DNA of 64,000 nucleotides, from assembly GCF_013205025.1 (NCBI RefSeq), contig NZ_JABMLE010000001.1, positions 1,178,001 through 1,242,000 of the forward strand. The letters run 5' to 3'. This DNA comes from Rathayibacter sp. VKM Ac-2857 (GTDB taxonomy: Bacteria; Actinomycetota; Actinomycetes; Actinomycetales; Microbacteriaceae). Made by a program: the position numbers and the translations under genes. Under the pieces are notes generated by a model. It was given only the letters and a program-made list of their open reading frames with translations. It did not search any database and had not been told where the DNA came from. This document shows, in pieces, positions 33,047-41,784 of the stretch (its first letter is position 1; every line of letters begins with the position of its first letter).

Positions 33047-34476
33047 GCGATCTCCTCGGTCGATGCGTCGGTCTCGGACTGCAGGTTCGGCAGCTCCGCC
33101 TCCGGCAGCTCCGCCTCCACCACGTCCTCCGCCTCCAGGGTCCGCAGCTCGTCGAGCGTCGGCTCCTCGGTGTCGCGCAGGCGCCAGGCGTGGCGCGCGA
33201 TGGCCGCGTCGAGCACGTTGCGCACCCAGCGCCCGTTGCCGAACGCCTCGGTGCGCTCCTGCGCCGCGGCGACGTCGGCGAAGGCGGCGACCGCCTCCTC
33301 CGTCGGCGTGAAGTCGGCGGCGGCGGCGAGCCGCGCGAAGATCGCGGACAGCTCCTCGTCGCTGTAGTCCGCGAAGTCGATGGTGGTGGAGAAGCGGCTC
33401 GCGAGCCCGGGGTTGGTGTCGAGGAAGCCCTGCATCGGCCCGGAGTAGCCCGCGACGATGACGACCAGGTCGCCGCGGTGGTCCTCCATGTCCTTGACCA
33501 GGGTGGTCACCGCCTCCGCCCCGTACTGGTCGAGGGCGAGCGCGTAGGCCTCGTCGATGAACAGCACGCCGCCGCGGGCCGAGGCGATCACCTCGGCCGT
33601 CTTCATCGAGGTCTGGCCGAGGTAGCCGGCCACCAGCTCCGAGCGGTCGACCTCGACGAGCACGCCCTTGGAGAGGATGCCGAGCGAGCGGTAGATCCGC
33701 GAGACGAGCCGGGCGACGGTGGTCTTGCCGGTGCCGGGATTGCCGGTGAAGACGAGGTGCCGGGTGAGCGTCGGCGTGGTCAGCCCCGCAGCCTGGCGCA
33801 GGGTGTCGATCCGGAGCAGCTGGGTCTGCCGCTTGATCTCGCTCTTCACCCGGTCGAGGCCGATCAGCGCGTCGAGCTCGGCGAGCAGGTCCTCGATCGC
33901 CTCGGGCGGCTCGAGCGGCTCGGGCTCGGCTTCCGGCGCGGGAGAGGCGGGCGGCGCGGCGGCGACCGGTCCCGGCTCGTCCTGCGGCCCGTCGTGCTCG
34001 CTCCGCCGCAGCCGCGCGAGGATCTCGTCGACCCCGGGGACTCCGGCGGGAAGGTCGCGCGGAGCGGCGGGTGCCGACGTCGAAGGAGTCGGCACCGCCC
34101 CCAGCTGCGCCGCCGCCGTCGCCGACGCCGCCGCGATCCCGCCGATCCCCGGCTCCCCCAGCGCACTCGCCGCGGACACGACCTCGGTCAGCGCCCGCGC
34201 GTACGCCCCTGCCTGCTCCGACCGCGCCGCGACCAGCCCGGCGAGCAGATCCGTCGGCGAGCTGCGCCAGCGACGCGCGCTCGACGCCGCGGTGAAGAAC
34301 GCCTCGAGGCCGCCGGTGGTCCCGGTCTCCGCGAGCCAGTCCTGCCCGGCCCCGGTGATCGACTCCGCGACCGCTGCCGCGAGCCGACCGCCCTCGGCGC
34401 GCACGGCGGCGCCGTCGAGCCCGGCCGCGGATCCGACCAGGACGAGCGCGTCGAGCGACGCCGCGAGCGCGCTCAC
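33043..34476 (-). CDS. CbbX/SpoVK-like AAA ATPase
   Basis: 477 residues. The N-terminal 200 residues are helical, followed by an acidic/Pro linker and a AAA domain (about 215-450): LDALIGLDRVKSEIKRQ at its entry, Walker A GNPGTGKTT near 249, Walker B GGVLFIDEAYAL near 307, and the sensor region ASRFSTTIDF. This is the CbbX/SpoVK/EccA group, remodelling or disassembly ATPases. The GTG overlaps the stop of the preceding small gene. Substrate is unknown; within this operon a role in remodelling the TelA or kinase complex is possible. Confidence 0.88.
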   Translation of the reverse strand: MSALAASLDALVLVGSAAGLDGAAVRAEGGRLAAAVAESITGAGQDWLAETGTTGGLEAFFTAASSARRWRSSPTDLLAGLVAARSEQAGAYARALTEVVSAASALGEPGIGGIAAASATAAAQLGAVPTPSTSAPAAPRDLPAGVPGVDEILARLRRSEHDGPQDEPGPVAAAPPASPAPEAEPEPLEPPEAIEDLLAELDALIGLDRVKSEIKRQTQLLRIDTLRQAAGLTTPTLTRHLVFTGNPGTGKTTVARLVSRIYRSLGILSKGVLVEVDRSELVAGYLGQTSMKTAEVIASARGGVLFIDEAYALALDQYGAEAVTTLVKDMEDHRGDLVVIVAGYSGPMQGFLDTNPGLASRFSTTIDFADYSDEELSAIFARLAAAADFTPTEEAVAAFADVAAAQERTEAFGNGRWVRNVLDAAIARHAWRLRDTEEPTLDELRTLEAEDVVEAELPEAELPNLQSETDASTEEIA

Positions 34477-35033
34477 GAGGCGCTCGGCGGGGTCAGCGAG
34501 CCGGGAGTGGTCGGCGTGGACGACGCAGGCGGCGCGTCGAGCCCGCTCGACAGCGACGACTCCGTGAACTTCTCGGCGAGGAACTGCCCGTGCGCGATCA
34601 GCGCCGAGGCGTCCTGCCGCGAAACGGCGTCCGAGATCCGGTCGAGGGTGCCCCCGAGCAGGTCGAGCTGGTCGCAGAGGATCATCAGCGAGGTCTTCCC
34701 CTTGTAGACGGCGCGGCGGTCGGCGAAGTCGCGCGGCAGGCGCAGGTAGCCCTCGACCGCCTCGGGCAGGTAGCTGGTGGCGGTGGCGACGACGGTGTGG
34801 CCCTGCCGGCTCATCCCGCCGAGGCGGTCCAGGCGCGGCACCATCTCGCGCACCGTCTCGTCGACCCGGCGGATGCGGGCCGCGACGATCGCCGGGACCT
34901 TCCCCGCCGTCTCCGCCGCGACCCGGTCGAGCGCCGCGAGGATGTCGTCGCTGGACGGCACGCGCGGGAGTGCGGGCGCGGTCTCCTCCGGCACCGGGTC
35001 GGTGCCGCCGAACAGGCGGGAGAGCCAGCCCAT
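34473..35033 (-). CDS. Small TelA-associated protein, possibly XpaC-like
   Basis: 186 residues, helical, starting MGWLSRLFGGTD (amphipathic, possibly membrane-associating) and ending in a Pro/Ser/Thr-rich tail. TelA genes are often followed by XpaC-type proteins (5-bromo-4-chloroindolyl phosphate hydrolysis family); the central segment (YLPEAVEGYLRLPRDFADRR) is compatible with that family, but the match is weak by eye. It sits 3 nt after the TelA stop and overlaps the AAA gene start. Confidence 0.75.
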   Translation of the reverse strand: MGWLSRLFGGTDPVPEETAPALPRVPSSDDILAALDRVAAETAGKVPAIVAARIRRVDETVREMVPRLDRLGGMSRQGHTVVATATSYLPEAVEGYLRLPRDFADRRAVYKGKTSLMILCDQLDLLGGTLDRISDAVSRQDASALIAHGQFLAEKFTESSLSSGLDAPPASSTPTTPGSLTPPSAS

Positions 35034-35036
35034 CGG

Positions 35037-36239
35037 CTAGCGGCCGAGATCGAGCGAGGAGGCCGCGTCGATGTCGGAGTTGCTGCGGCGGGCACGCTCG
35101 ACGTACTCGCCGGCCTTCGCGGTCTCGACCTGGAGCACACCGACGGTCTGCGCCATGCTGTCGAGCGCCTTGATCTTGAAGTCCGAGATCGAGTCCATGG
35201 TCTGGTAGATGTTCGCGAACGCGGCCTGCAGCTGCGGGAGCCCGACCGTCGCCGACGCCGCCTGCGACTGGATGCTCGCGGACTGCTCGGCGAGCATCCG
35301 CGACGTCGCCTCGATCATGTTCGAGGTCGTCGTGTTGAGCGCGGTGATCTGGTCGAGCACGAGGCGCTGGTTGGCGAGCGCCTGCGCGACGATGACCGCG
35401 GTGCGCAGCGCCGAGACGGTCGTCGTGGTCGCTCGGTCGACGCCCTTGATCAGCTCGACGTTGTTCTTGATCACGACGTCGATCGCGAGATAGCCCTGGA
35501 TCGAGACGGCCAGCTGGGTCAGCAGGTCCTGGTGCTTCTGCCGCGCGTAGAAGAGGACGTCCTCGCGCAGCGCTCGGGCGCGGTCCGGGTCGGTCGCGTC
35601 GAGCTCGGCGATCTTCGCCGACAGCTTCACGTCGAGGCGCTCGGCGACGTAGATGTACTCGTTGAGGCGCGTCATCGTGTCCCAGAGGTTCTGCTTCTCC
35701 AGGTTCAGCGCCGCGTTGTCCTTCCGCAGCTCGTCCTGGCCGTCGTAGAGCGCCTGGATGATGGCGTTGAGGTGCGACTGCGCGCTCTCGTAGCGGCGGA
35801 AGTAGTCGGTGATCTTGTTGCCGAAGGGGATGAACCCGAGGATCTTCTTCTGGATGTTGTCCTCGGAGGGATCGAGGTCCTCGACCGTGCGCCGGAGCTC
35901 CAGCAGCGTCTTGCCGATGGTCGAGCCCTCGGACAGGCCGCCCTCCTGCAGCGCCCGGACGGGCGTCTTGAGCAGGCGGTTCGAGGAGTCGGCCGCCGAG
36001 CGGATGTCGGCGTCGCCCATCGTGCGGATGTCGTTGGCCTTCGCCGCGAACTCGGGGCTGCGCGCCTCCGCGGACATCAGCGACGCGAGGTAGCCGTCGA
36101 CCTTCGCCTCGAGCCCCGGCAGCGCCTGCTCGGGGACCTTCGGCGCGATCGACGGCGCCGAGGTGGTCGCGACGGCGGCGACGGGCTCGGGCGGCGTGAG
36201 CGAGAGGGCGTTCTGGGGCGGCTGCAGGGCCTCGGTCAT
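35037..36239 (-). CDS. telA: TelA-family toxic-anion-resistance protein
   Basis: 400 residues. Typical TelA features are ILGFIPFGNKITDYFRRYESAQ (about 140-160), long helical repeats and the GYLAIDVVIKNNVELIKGVDRATTTTVSALRTA segment near residues 260-290. TelA proteins occur with Ter genes and in tellurite or cell-envelope stress loci; mechanism unclear. First gene of an eight-gene minus-strand operon running to the PP2C gene. A GAGGAT ribosome binding site and a TACGGT -10-like box precede the ATG. No transmembrane helix. Confidence 0.92.
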   Translation of the reverse strand: MTEALQPPQNALSLTPPEPVAAVATTSAPSIAPKVPEQALPGLEAKVDGYLASLMSAEARSPEFAAKANDIRTMGDADIRSAADSSNRLLKTPVRALQEGGLSEGSTIGKTLLELRRTVEDLDPSEDNIQKKILGFIPFGNKITDYFRRYESAQSHLNAIIQALYDGQDELRKDNAALNLEKQNLWDTMTRLNEYIYVAERLDVKLSAKIAELDATDPDRARALREDVLFYARQKHQDLLTQLAVSIQGYLAIDVVIKNNVELIKGVDRATTTTVSALRTAVIVAQALANQRLVLDQITALNTTTSNMIEATSRMLAEQSASIQSQAASATVGLPQLQAAFANIYQTMDSISDFKIKALDSMAQTVGVLQVETAKAGEYVERARRSNSDIDAASSLDLGR

Positions 36240-36336
36240 CGGGGATCCTCACCGTAACGGGCGCGCACCGTGACCGGCGCTCGGCGCCGACTGGACGAAC
36301 GTGCCGCAAGCATATCGCCGGGGAGTGAGGAGTCCC

Positions 36337-37281
36337 TCAGACTCCCGCAGGCCGCCGGCGCAGGGTCGCGACCGCCACGCCGCCCAGCGCGATCGCGCCG
36401 CCGATCAGCGCGGCGGCCGGCGGGGTCTCGGCGAGCAGGAGCCAGGACAGCAGCACCACGACGGCCGGGACCGCGTAGGTGGTGGCCGCCGTGCGCCCGG
36501 CGCTGGAGCGCGAGAGCACGTAGCCCCAGGTGGTGAAGGCGACGGCCGTCGGGAAGACGCCGAGGTAGACGACGGCGGCGATCGAGGAGGCGGGCGCGGC
36601 CTGCAGAGAGGCGAGCAGCTCCGGAGCGAACGGCAGGCAGGCGACGGTCGCGGCCAGGCAGCCGACCCAGGTCATGGTCATCGCGTCGACGTGCCCGAGC
36701 AGGCGCTTCTGCAGCGTCGCGGCGCCGCCGTAGAGCACCGCGGCAGCGAGGCCGAGGACGACGCCGATCACGTCGAACTGCCCGGAGGACGTCGAGAACG
36801 CGATCACCGCGACTCCGGCGAGCGCCACCGCCATGCCGCCGAGCAGGCGCCGCGGGAAGCCCTCGCCGAGCAGGAGGCCTGCGAGCACCGCGGTGATCAT
36901 CGGCGCGATGTTGACCAGGAGCGCCGCGGTGCCGGCGTCGACGTGCCGCTCGGCCGCGTTGAGCGCGAGGTTGTAGACGCCGAACCAGGCGACACCCCAG
37001 ACGAGCACGAGCAGGAGGATCCGGCCGCGCGGGACCCGGCTGCGCTCCGGCCGCGCGCCGTGGCGGCGTGCCGTGATCACGAGGCGGACGACCGTCAGGG
37101 CGATCGAGCCGACGACGATCCGGCCGAGGGTCAGCGCGCCGGGGCCGAAGTCGTCCGCGGCGAAGCGGATCCCGACGAAGGCCGAGGCCCAGAGCAGGAC
37201 CGTCACGGCGATCGCCGACCAGAGCAGAACGGTGTCGCGGCTGCTCGGGGCGGTGGTGGCGGAGGGCGCGGTGCTGGTCAT
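36337..37281 (-). CDS. EamA/DMT-family transporter
   Basis: 314 residues, ten predicted helices in two EamA halves (second begins near LLGGMAVALAGVAVIAFS, about residue 150). DMT members export amino acids or other metabolites; substrate unknown. It is divergent from a LysR gene, which probably regulates it. A CACGAT -10-like element lies 6 nt before the ATG and no Shine-Dalgarno is seen. Confidence 0.9.
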   Translation of the reverse strand: MTSTAPSATTAPSSRDTVLLWSAIAVTVLLWASAFVGIRFAADDFGPGALTLGRIVVGSIALTVVRLVITARRHGARPERSRVPRGRILLLVLVWGVAWFGVYNLALNAAERHVDAGTAALLVNIAPMITAVLAGLLLGEGFPRRLLGGMAVALAGVAVIAFSTSSGQFDVIGVVLGLAAAVLYGGAATLQKRLLGHVDAMTMTWVGCLAATVACLPFAPELLASLQAAPASSIAAVVYLGVFPTAVAFTTWGYVLSRSSAGRTAATTYAVPAVVVLLSWLLLAETPPAAALIGGAIALGGVAVATLRRRPAGV

Positions 37282-37287
37282 GGACCC

Positions 37288-37293
37288 ATCGTG
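37288..37293 (-). promoter_or_regulatory. Possible leaderless -10 for the EamA gene
   Basis: CACGAT on the minus strand, 6 nt (GGGTCC), then the ATG at 37281. Confidence 0.4.
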
Positions 37294-37360
37294 GCGGGGC
37301 GGCGGGCGTCAGCACCAGTCCACGGTTCTACCGGATCGTGCAGTGCGGCTTCATCGTCGC

Positions 37361-37366
37361 TAGTGT
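37361..37366 (+). promoter_or_regulatory. Leaderless -10 for the LysR gene
   Basis: TAGTGT, then 6 nt (CGGTGC) and the ATG at 37373. The 91-nt region between the divergent genes should also contain the LysR operator, but no clear T-N11-A dyad stands out. Confidence 0.5.
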
Positions 37367-37372
37367 CGGTGC

Positions 37373-38275
37373 ATGCTCGACGTCCAGCGTCTCCGCGTCC
37401 TCCGCGCCGTCGTCGCGGCCGGCTCGATCGTCGGCGCCGCGTCGTCGCTCGGCTACACGCCGTCGGCGATCAGCCAGCACCTCGCCGCGCTGCAGCGCGA
37501 GACCGGGCTGACCCTGCTCGAGAGGGTCGGGCGAGGCGTCCGGCCGACCGCGGCGGGCCGCACCCTCGCCGAGCAGGCCGACCGGGTGCTCGAGCGGCTC
37601 GGCGAGGCGGAGGCGGTCGTCGCCGACCTGCGCGCGGGGCGGGCCGGCCGGCTCTCGATGACCTACTTCGCCTCCGTCGGCAGCGCCTGGATGCCCGAGG
37701 TGGCGCGGCGGCTGATCGCCGGCTTCCCGCAGCTGGCGCTCGATCTGCGCCTGGGCGAGGAGGTGGCGGAGGACCCGGCCGAGCGGCCCGACGTGCAGCT
37801 GCTGGTCGCCGAGCCGGGCGGGTCGGCCGACTCCCCCGGGTTCGTGGCGCACCACCTCATCGACGACCCGTATCTCGCCGTGCTGAGCCGCTCGCATCCG
37901 CTCGCCGAGCGCGCCGAGATCGAGCTGGCCGAGATCGCGGGCGACCGCTGGATCGACAACGACCTGCCGACCGGCTGGTGTCGCCGGACCCTCGTCGACG
38001 CGTGCGCGGCGGCGAGCTTCACGCCCCGCTTCCACGTGCAGGCGAACGACCACGTCACGGCGGTCGCCTTCGTCGCCGCGGGGATGGGGCTGACGGTGCT
38101 GCCGGCGCTGGCCGCGCAGGCGCTCCCGCCGGGGCTCGTCGCGGTGCCGCTCGTGCGGCCGCGCCCGCTGCGATCGATCCACGCGGTGGTGCGCGGATCG
38201 GTGGCGTCGTCCGCGCCGGTGCGGGTCGCGGTCTCGGCGCTCGTGGAGCTCGCCGGAGCCGGCTCCGGGCGGTGA
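37373..38275 (+). CDS. LysR-family transcriptional regulator
   Basis: 300 residues. Winged HTH at about 1-62 (LDVQRLRVLRAVVAAGSIVGAASSLGYTPSAISQHLAALQRETG) and a periplasmic-binding-like effector domain (about 85-295). Divergent from the EamA exporter, the usual LysR-exporter arrangement, so the ligand is probably the exported compound. The ATG directly follows a TAGTGT -10 box by 6 nt. Confidence 0.92.
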   Translation: MLDVQRLRVLRAVVAAGSIVGAASSLGYTPSAISQHLAALQRETGLTLLERVGRGVRPTAAGRTLAEQADRVLERLGEAEAVVADLRAGRAGRLSMTYFASVGSAWMPEVARRLIAGFPQLALDLRLGEEVAEDPAERPDVQLLVAEPGGSADSPGFVAHHLIDDPYLAVLSRSHPLAERAEIELAEIAGDRWIDNDLPTGWCRRTLVDACAAASFTPRFHVQANDHVTAVAFVAAGMGLTVLPALAAQALPPGLVAVPLVRPRPLRSIHAVVRGSVASSAPVRVAVSALVELAGAGSGR

Positions 38276-38343
38276 ATCGCGCCGCGGATGCCGCGGGGCG
38301 CGCCGATACGGCGCCGGACAGGCCGGTTCGCAGCAGCGGGGAG

Positions 38344-38349
38344 CACGAT
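38344..38349 (+). promoter_or_regulatory. Possible leaderless -10 for the DUF2071 gene
   Basis: CACGAT, then 6 nt (GGCCGC) and the GTG at 38356; no Shine-Dalgarno. Confidence 0.35.
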
Positions 38350-38355
38350 GGCCGC

Positions 38356-39090
38356 GTGACCTCCGTCGAATCCGTGACCCGCTCCGCGCCCGCGCTCGGC
38401 GGGCCGCGCATCCTCCGCCAGCGCTGGACCGAGGCCGCCTTCCTGCACTGGCGCGTCGACCCGGCGCTGGTCGCCCCGCACCTGCCGCCCGGCGTGCGCC
38501 CGGACGAGCACGACGGCGCGTCGTGGGTCGGCCTCATCCCGTTCCGGCTGTCGCGGACGGCGTTCCTCGGCGGGCCGCGCGTGCCATGGCTGGGGACCTT
38601 CCCCGAGGTGAACGTGCGGCTCTACTCGATCGACCGGCACGGGCGCCGCGGAGTCGTCTTCGTCTCGCTCGAGGCGTCCCACCTGCTGCCCGTGCTGGTC
38701 GCGCAGGCCGTCTTCGGCCTGCCCTACCGCTGGGCGCGGATGGGGATCGAGCACCGCCACGGCGCGGTGATCTACACGACCGAGCGGATCGGCGCCCCCG
38801 CGGCGCGCTCGCGGATCGTGGTGCGGCCGACCCCCGGCACCGACGCGTCCGAGGACCCGCTCGCCGGCTTCCTGACCTCGCGCTGGGCCTACCACGAGCG
38901 CCACCTTGGCTCCACCTGGTACGGCCGCAACCTGCACCGGCCGTGGCCGCTGCAGCGCGCGGAGCTGCTCGCGCTCGACGACGGGCTGCTCGAGGTCGCG
39001 GGCTTCCCGGGGCTGGCGACGCGGGCGCCGGACTCGGTGCTGTACTCGCCGGGCGTGGAGACGGTGTTCACGGTGCCGCGAAGGGTGTGA
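38356..39090 (+). CDS. DUF2071 (YqjF-like) protein
   Basis: 244 residues. LRQRWTEAAFLHWRVDPALVAPHLPPGVRPDEHDG and the SWVGLIPFRLSRT strand are typical of DUF2071/YqjF, an acetoacetate-decarboxylase-like beta-barrel fold of unknown function. No signal peptide. GTG 38356 was chosen because the homologous region begins shortly after it; the long open frame upstream is antisense shadow. Follows the LysR gene by 80 nt on the same strand. Confidence 0.85.
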   Translation: MTSVESVTRSAPALGGPRILRQRWTEAAFLHWRVDPALVAPHLPPGVRPDEHDGASWVGLIPFRLSRTAFLGGPRVPWLGTFPEVNVRLYSIDRHGRRGVVFVSLEASHLLPVLVAQAVFGLPYRWARMGIEHRHGAVIYTTERIGAPAARSRIVVRPTPGTDASEDPLAGFLTSRWAYHERHLGSTWYGRNLHRPWPLQRAELLALDDGLLEVAGFPGLATRAPDSVLYSPGVETVFTVPRRV

Positions 39091-39181
39091 CACTAGCGGT
39101 CCCCAAAAGGGGGTGGCGAATCGCACGATCATCGGTGAGCATTCACCGGGACAGAGCCTTTCCGCCTCGACGAGGAGACCC

Positions 39182-40276
39182 GTGGAATTCACCGAACGAC
39201 TGATCGCCCTTGCGACGAAGGTCACGCAGCAGCGCGACATCATCCAGACCGAGGAGGCGACGAAGAACGCCTTCGTCATGCCTTTCATCTCCACGATCCT
39301 CGGCTATGACGTCTTCAACCCGCTCGAGGTCGTCCCCGAATTCATCGCCGATGTCGGCGTGAAAAAGGGCGAGAAGATCGACTACGCGATCGTGCACAAC
39401 GGCGATGTCCAGATGCTCGTCGAGTGCAAGAAGTCGAGTGAGCCGCTCAAGATCGAGCACGCCTCGCAGCTCTTCCGGTACTTCGCGGTGACCAACGCCC
39501 GGATCGCGATCCTCACCAACGGTGAGCAGTACCACTTCTACACGGACCTCGACGCTCCGAACCGGATGGACGCCAAGCCCTTCCTCGTCCTGGATCTGAC
39601 CGACATCGACGAGACGCTGATCCCGGAGCTGGTGAAGCTGACGAAGGAGGTCTTCGACCTCGACTCGATCATCAGCGCGGCCGGCGAACTCAAGTACATC
39701 GGCCAGCTGAAGCGCGAGCTGGCTGCTCAGTTCGCCTCTCCCTCGGACGAGTGGGTGAAGTTCTTCACGACGCGCGTCTACGAGGGCGGTGCTTACACGC
39801 AGAAGGTGCGGGAGCAGTTCACGGCACTGGTGACGAAGGCCTCGAAGCAGTTCCTCAACGAACAGGTGAATGAGCGGTTGAAGACGGCGTTGGGAGCCCC
39901 GAACTTCCCGCGGACGGAGATGATCGCCGCCGAGCAGGCGGTGACCAGCCAGGCCGTCGTCGAGGAGGAGCTCGAGGATCAGAGCGACATCGAGACCACG
40001 CTCGAGGAGCTCGAGGGCTATCAGATCGTGAAGGCCATCGCCTGCAGCGAGGTCAAGGTGAGCAGAATCGCCTCCCGCGATGCGAAGTCGTACTTCGCGA
40101 TCATCATCGACGACAACAACCGCAAGCCCGTCGCGCGGCTGCACTTCAACCGCAAGCAGAAGCACCTCGGGACGTTCGATCAGGAGAAGACCGAGACGCG
40201 GCACGCGATCTCGACGCTGGACGAGATCTACGAGTACGCGAACACCATCCGGGAGACGGTGCGCGCATACGCCTAG
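39182..40276 (+). CDS. Solitary HsdR-N-like type I restriction nuclease-domain protein
   Basis: 364 residues. N-terminal HsdR_N-type PD-(D/E)xK domain: EATKNAFVMPFISTILGYDVFNP, acidic residue in KIDYAIVHNGD (near 65) and VECKKSSEPL (ECK near 80). The C-terminal half is acidic and helical, ending in a domain that may bind nucleic acid (FAIIIDDNNRKPVARLHFN). It lacks helicase motifs, and no hsdM or hsdS is nearby, so it is not a classical type I enzyme. Less GC-biased codons than the surroundings suggest acquisition. GTG 39182 has GAGGAG 4 nt upstream. Confidence 0.85.
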   Translation: MEFTERLIALATKVTQQRDIIQTEEATKNAFVMPFISTILGYDVFNPLEVVPEFIADVGVKKGEKIDYAIVHNGDVQMLVECKKSSEPLKIEHASQLFRYFAVTNARIAILTNGEQYHFYTDLDAPNRMDAKPFLVLDLTDIDETLIPELVKLTKEVFDLDSIISAAGELKYIGQLKRELAAQFASPSDEWVKFFTTRVYEGGAYTQKVREQFTALVTKASKQFLNEQVNERLKTALGAPNFPRTEMIAAEQAVTSQAVVEEELEDQSDIETTLEELEGYQIVKAIACSEVKVSRIASRDAKSYFAIIIDDNNRKPVARLHFNRKQKHLGTFDQEKTETRHAISTLDEIYEYANTIRETVRAYA

Positions 40277-40388
40277 CCGGAGCACTCGGCGAACCGGTCG
40301 CTCCTCCACAGCATCGGTCTCGAGGGGTTCTCCACCGGTCGGGCCTAGTGGCCGGCTGAGTGTCGGTGGTCTGTGGAACCATCCTCGT

Positions 40389-41723
40389 ATGGTTCAGAAC
40401 GAGGACGGGGCACGGCCCCGCGAGGTGCGCGAGGGCTCGCAGGGGGCGCTCCGGTCGGCGGTCGATGCGGTGTGCGCGGTCGATCCGCTGCGGGCGCGAG
40501 CGGAGGCTCAGCGCGCCGAGCTGGTCGAGCGCGCCCGGCTCGCGGCGACGGCCTCGCAGGAGGCGCTCATCGATCCGCTGGTGCGCAGCAGAGCGGAGCG
40601 GAGGGAGGCGGCGGAGCGGGCGCTCGTCGCCGAGCTCGCGACCGCACTGCGGATGTCGGAGGCGCACGTCACCGGGTTGATCGAGGAGAGCCGGCTGCTC
40701 GTCAACGAGCTCCCGCAGACCCTGGCCGCTCTGCGCGAGGGTCGGATCTCGCCGGAGCACGCGCGGGTGATCCTCCGCGCGGCCGTCGAGCTGCCGCCCG
40801 AGGTGCGTGGGCGCCTCGACGAGGAGGCCGCCATGGTCGCGGCCGATCGGACTCCCCCGCAACTGCAGCGACGACTCCGCGCGCTCCGCGAGCGGCTGCA
40901 TCCCGAGTCGCTTCGCGAGCGCCACCGGCGCTGCGCCGCGCGGCGAGGCGTCTGGCTCGACGGCGACAGCGACGGCATGGCCACCCTGCTCCTGCACCTT
41001 TCCGCTCCCCAGGCGCAGGGCGCCTTCGACCGCATCGATCGCGCGGCGCGCTCCCTGCACGAGCTGCCCGGCGAGAAGCGGACGATCGGGCAGCTGCGGG
41101 CCGACGTCGGAGCGGCGCTCCTGATCGACGGCGAGACCGACGGCGCCGAGCGACGCTCGACGGGCACCGCCGTTCCGGTCGGGATCCGGCCGCGGGTCGC
41201 GGTCACCGTCCCCGTCCTCACGCTCCTCGGCCGCTCCGACGAGCCCGGAACCCTCGAGGGCTACGGGCCGATCGACCCCGAGACCGCTCGTCGGCTCGCG
41301 GCCGACGCGCCCTCCTTCACGCGGATCCTCACCCACCCGGAGACCGGCGCGGTGCTCTCCGTGGGACGCACCTCCTACCGGGTGCCTGCCGATCTGCGGC
41401 GCTACCTGCTGCACCGTGACGAGACCTGCCGCTTCCCCGGCTGCACGCGGGCGGCCTCCGGCGGCGACGTCGACCACGGCGTCGAGTGGCAGCACGGCGG
41501 CCGCACCGACGCCGACAACCTCGCCCACCTCTGCCGCCACCACCACCGGCTCCGGCACACCACCAGCTGGCAGGTCGAGCACCGGCCCGCCGGAGTCCTG
41601 CGCTGGACGAGCCCGACCGGCAGGCGGCACGTCACCCGTCCGGCGCATTCCGGGCCGCCGAGAGGCCGCGCGGCGCCGGTCGGGGAACCGGACGCCGTGA
41701 AGGACGAGCCACCGCCGTTCTGA
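40389..41723 (+). CDS. DUF222 and HNH endonuclease-domain protein
   Basis: 444 residues. A helical DUF222 domain (about 40-300) followed by an HNH nuclease: CRFPGCTRAASGGDVDHGVEW with DVDH near 360, then NLAHLCRHHHRLRH. Two Cys pairs and the HNH residues are intact. This family is abundant and multi-copy in high-GC actinobacteria; function is unknown and some copies behave like mobile endonucleases. It follows the HsdR-like gene after 112 nt. No Shine-Dalgarno is evident. Confidence 0.9.
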   Translation: MVQNEDGARPREVREGSQGALRSAVDAVCAVDPLRARAEAQRAELVERARLAATASQEALIDPLVRSRAERREAAERALVAELATALRMSEAHVTGLIEESRLLVNELPQTLAALREGRISPEHARVILRAAVELPPEVRGRLDEEAAMVAADRTPPQLQRRLRALRERLHPESLRERHRRCAARRGVWLDGDSDGMATLLLHLSAPQAQGAFDRIDRAARSLHELPGEKRTIGQLRADVGAALLIDGETDGAERRSTGTAVPVGIRPRVAVTVPVLTLLGRSDEPGTLEGYGPIDPETARRLAADAPSFTRILTHPETGAVLSVGRTSYRVPADLRRYLLHRDETCRFPGCTRAASGGDVDHGVEWQHGGRTDADNLAHLCRHHHRLRHTTSWQVEHRPAGVLRWTSPTGRRHVTRPAHSGPPRGRAAPVGEPDAVKDEPPPF

Positions 41724-41784
41724 GGCCGGGAGGGTGTCGGTGCGAGGATCGGAGGAGATGGAGAACGAGAGCGGGGAGCCCCTG

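Noticed and set aside
36301-39090. A 929-codon open frame on the + strand covering the EamA antisense, LysR and DUF2071 regions
   Set aside because: High-GC shadow frame: most of it is antisense or out of frame to EamA and LysR genes with clear family motifs. Only its last 244 codons (38356-39090) are a real gene.
39101-39112. CCCCAAAAGGGG as a terminator behind the DUF2071 gene
   Set aside because: Only four base pairs with no extension on either side and no T-tract; too weak to call.
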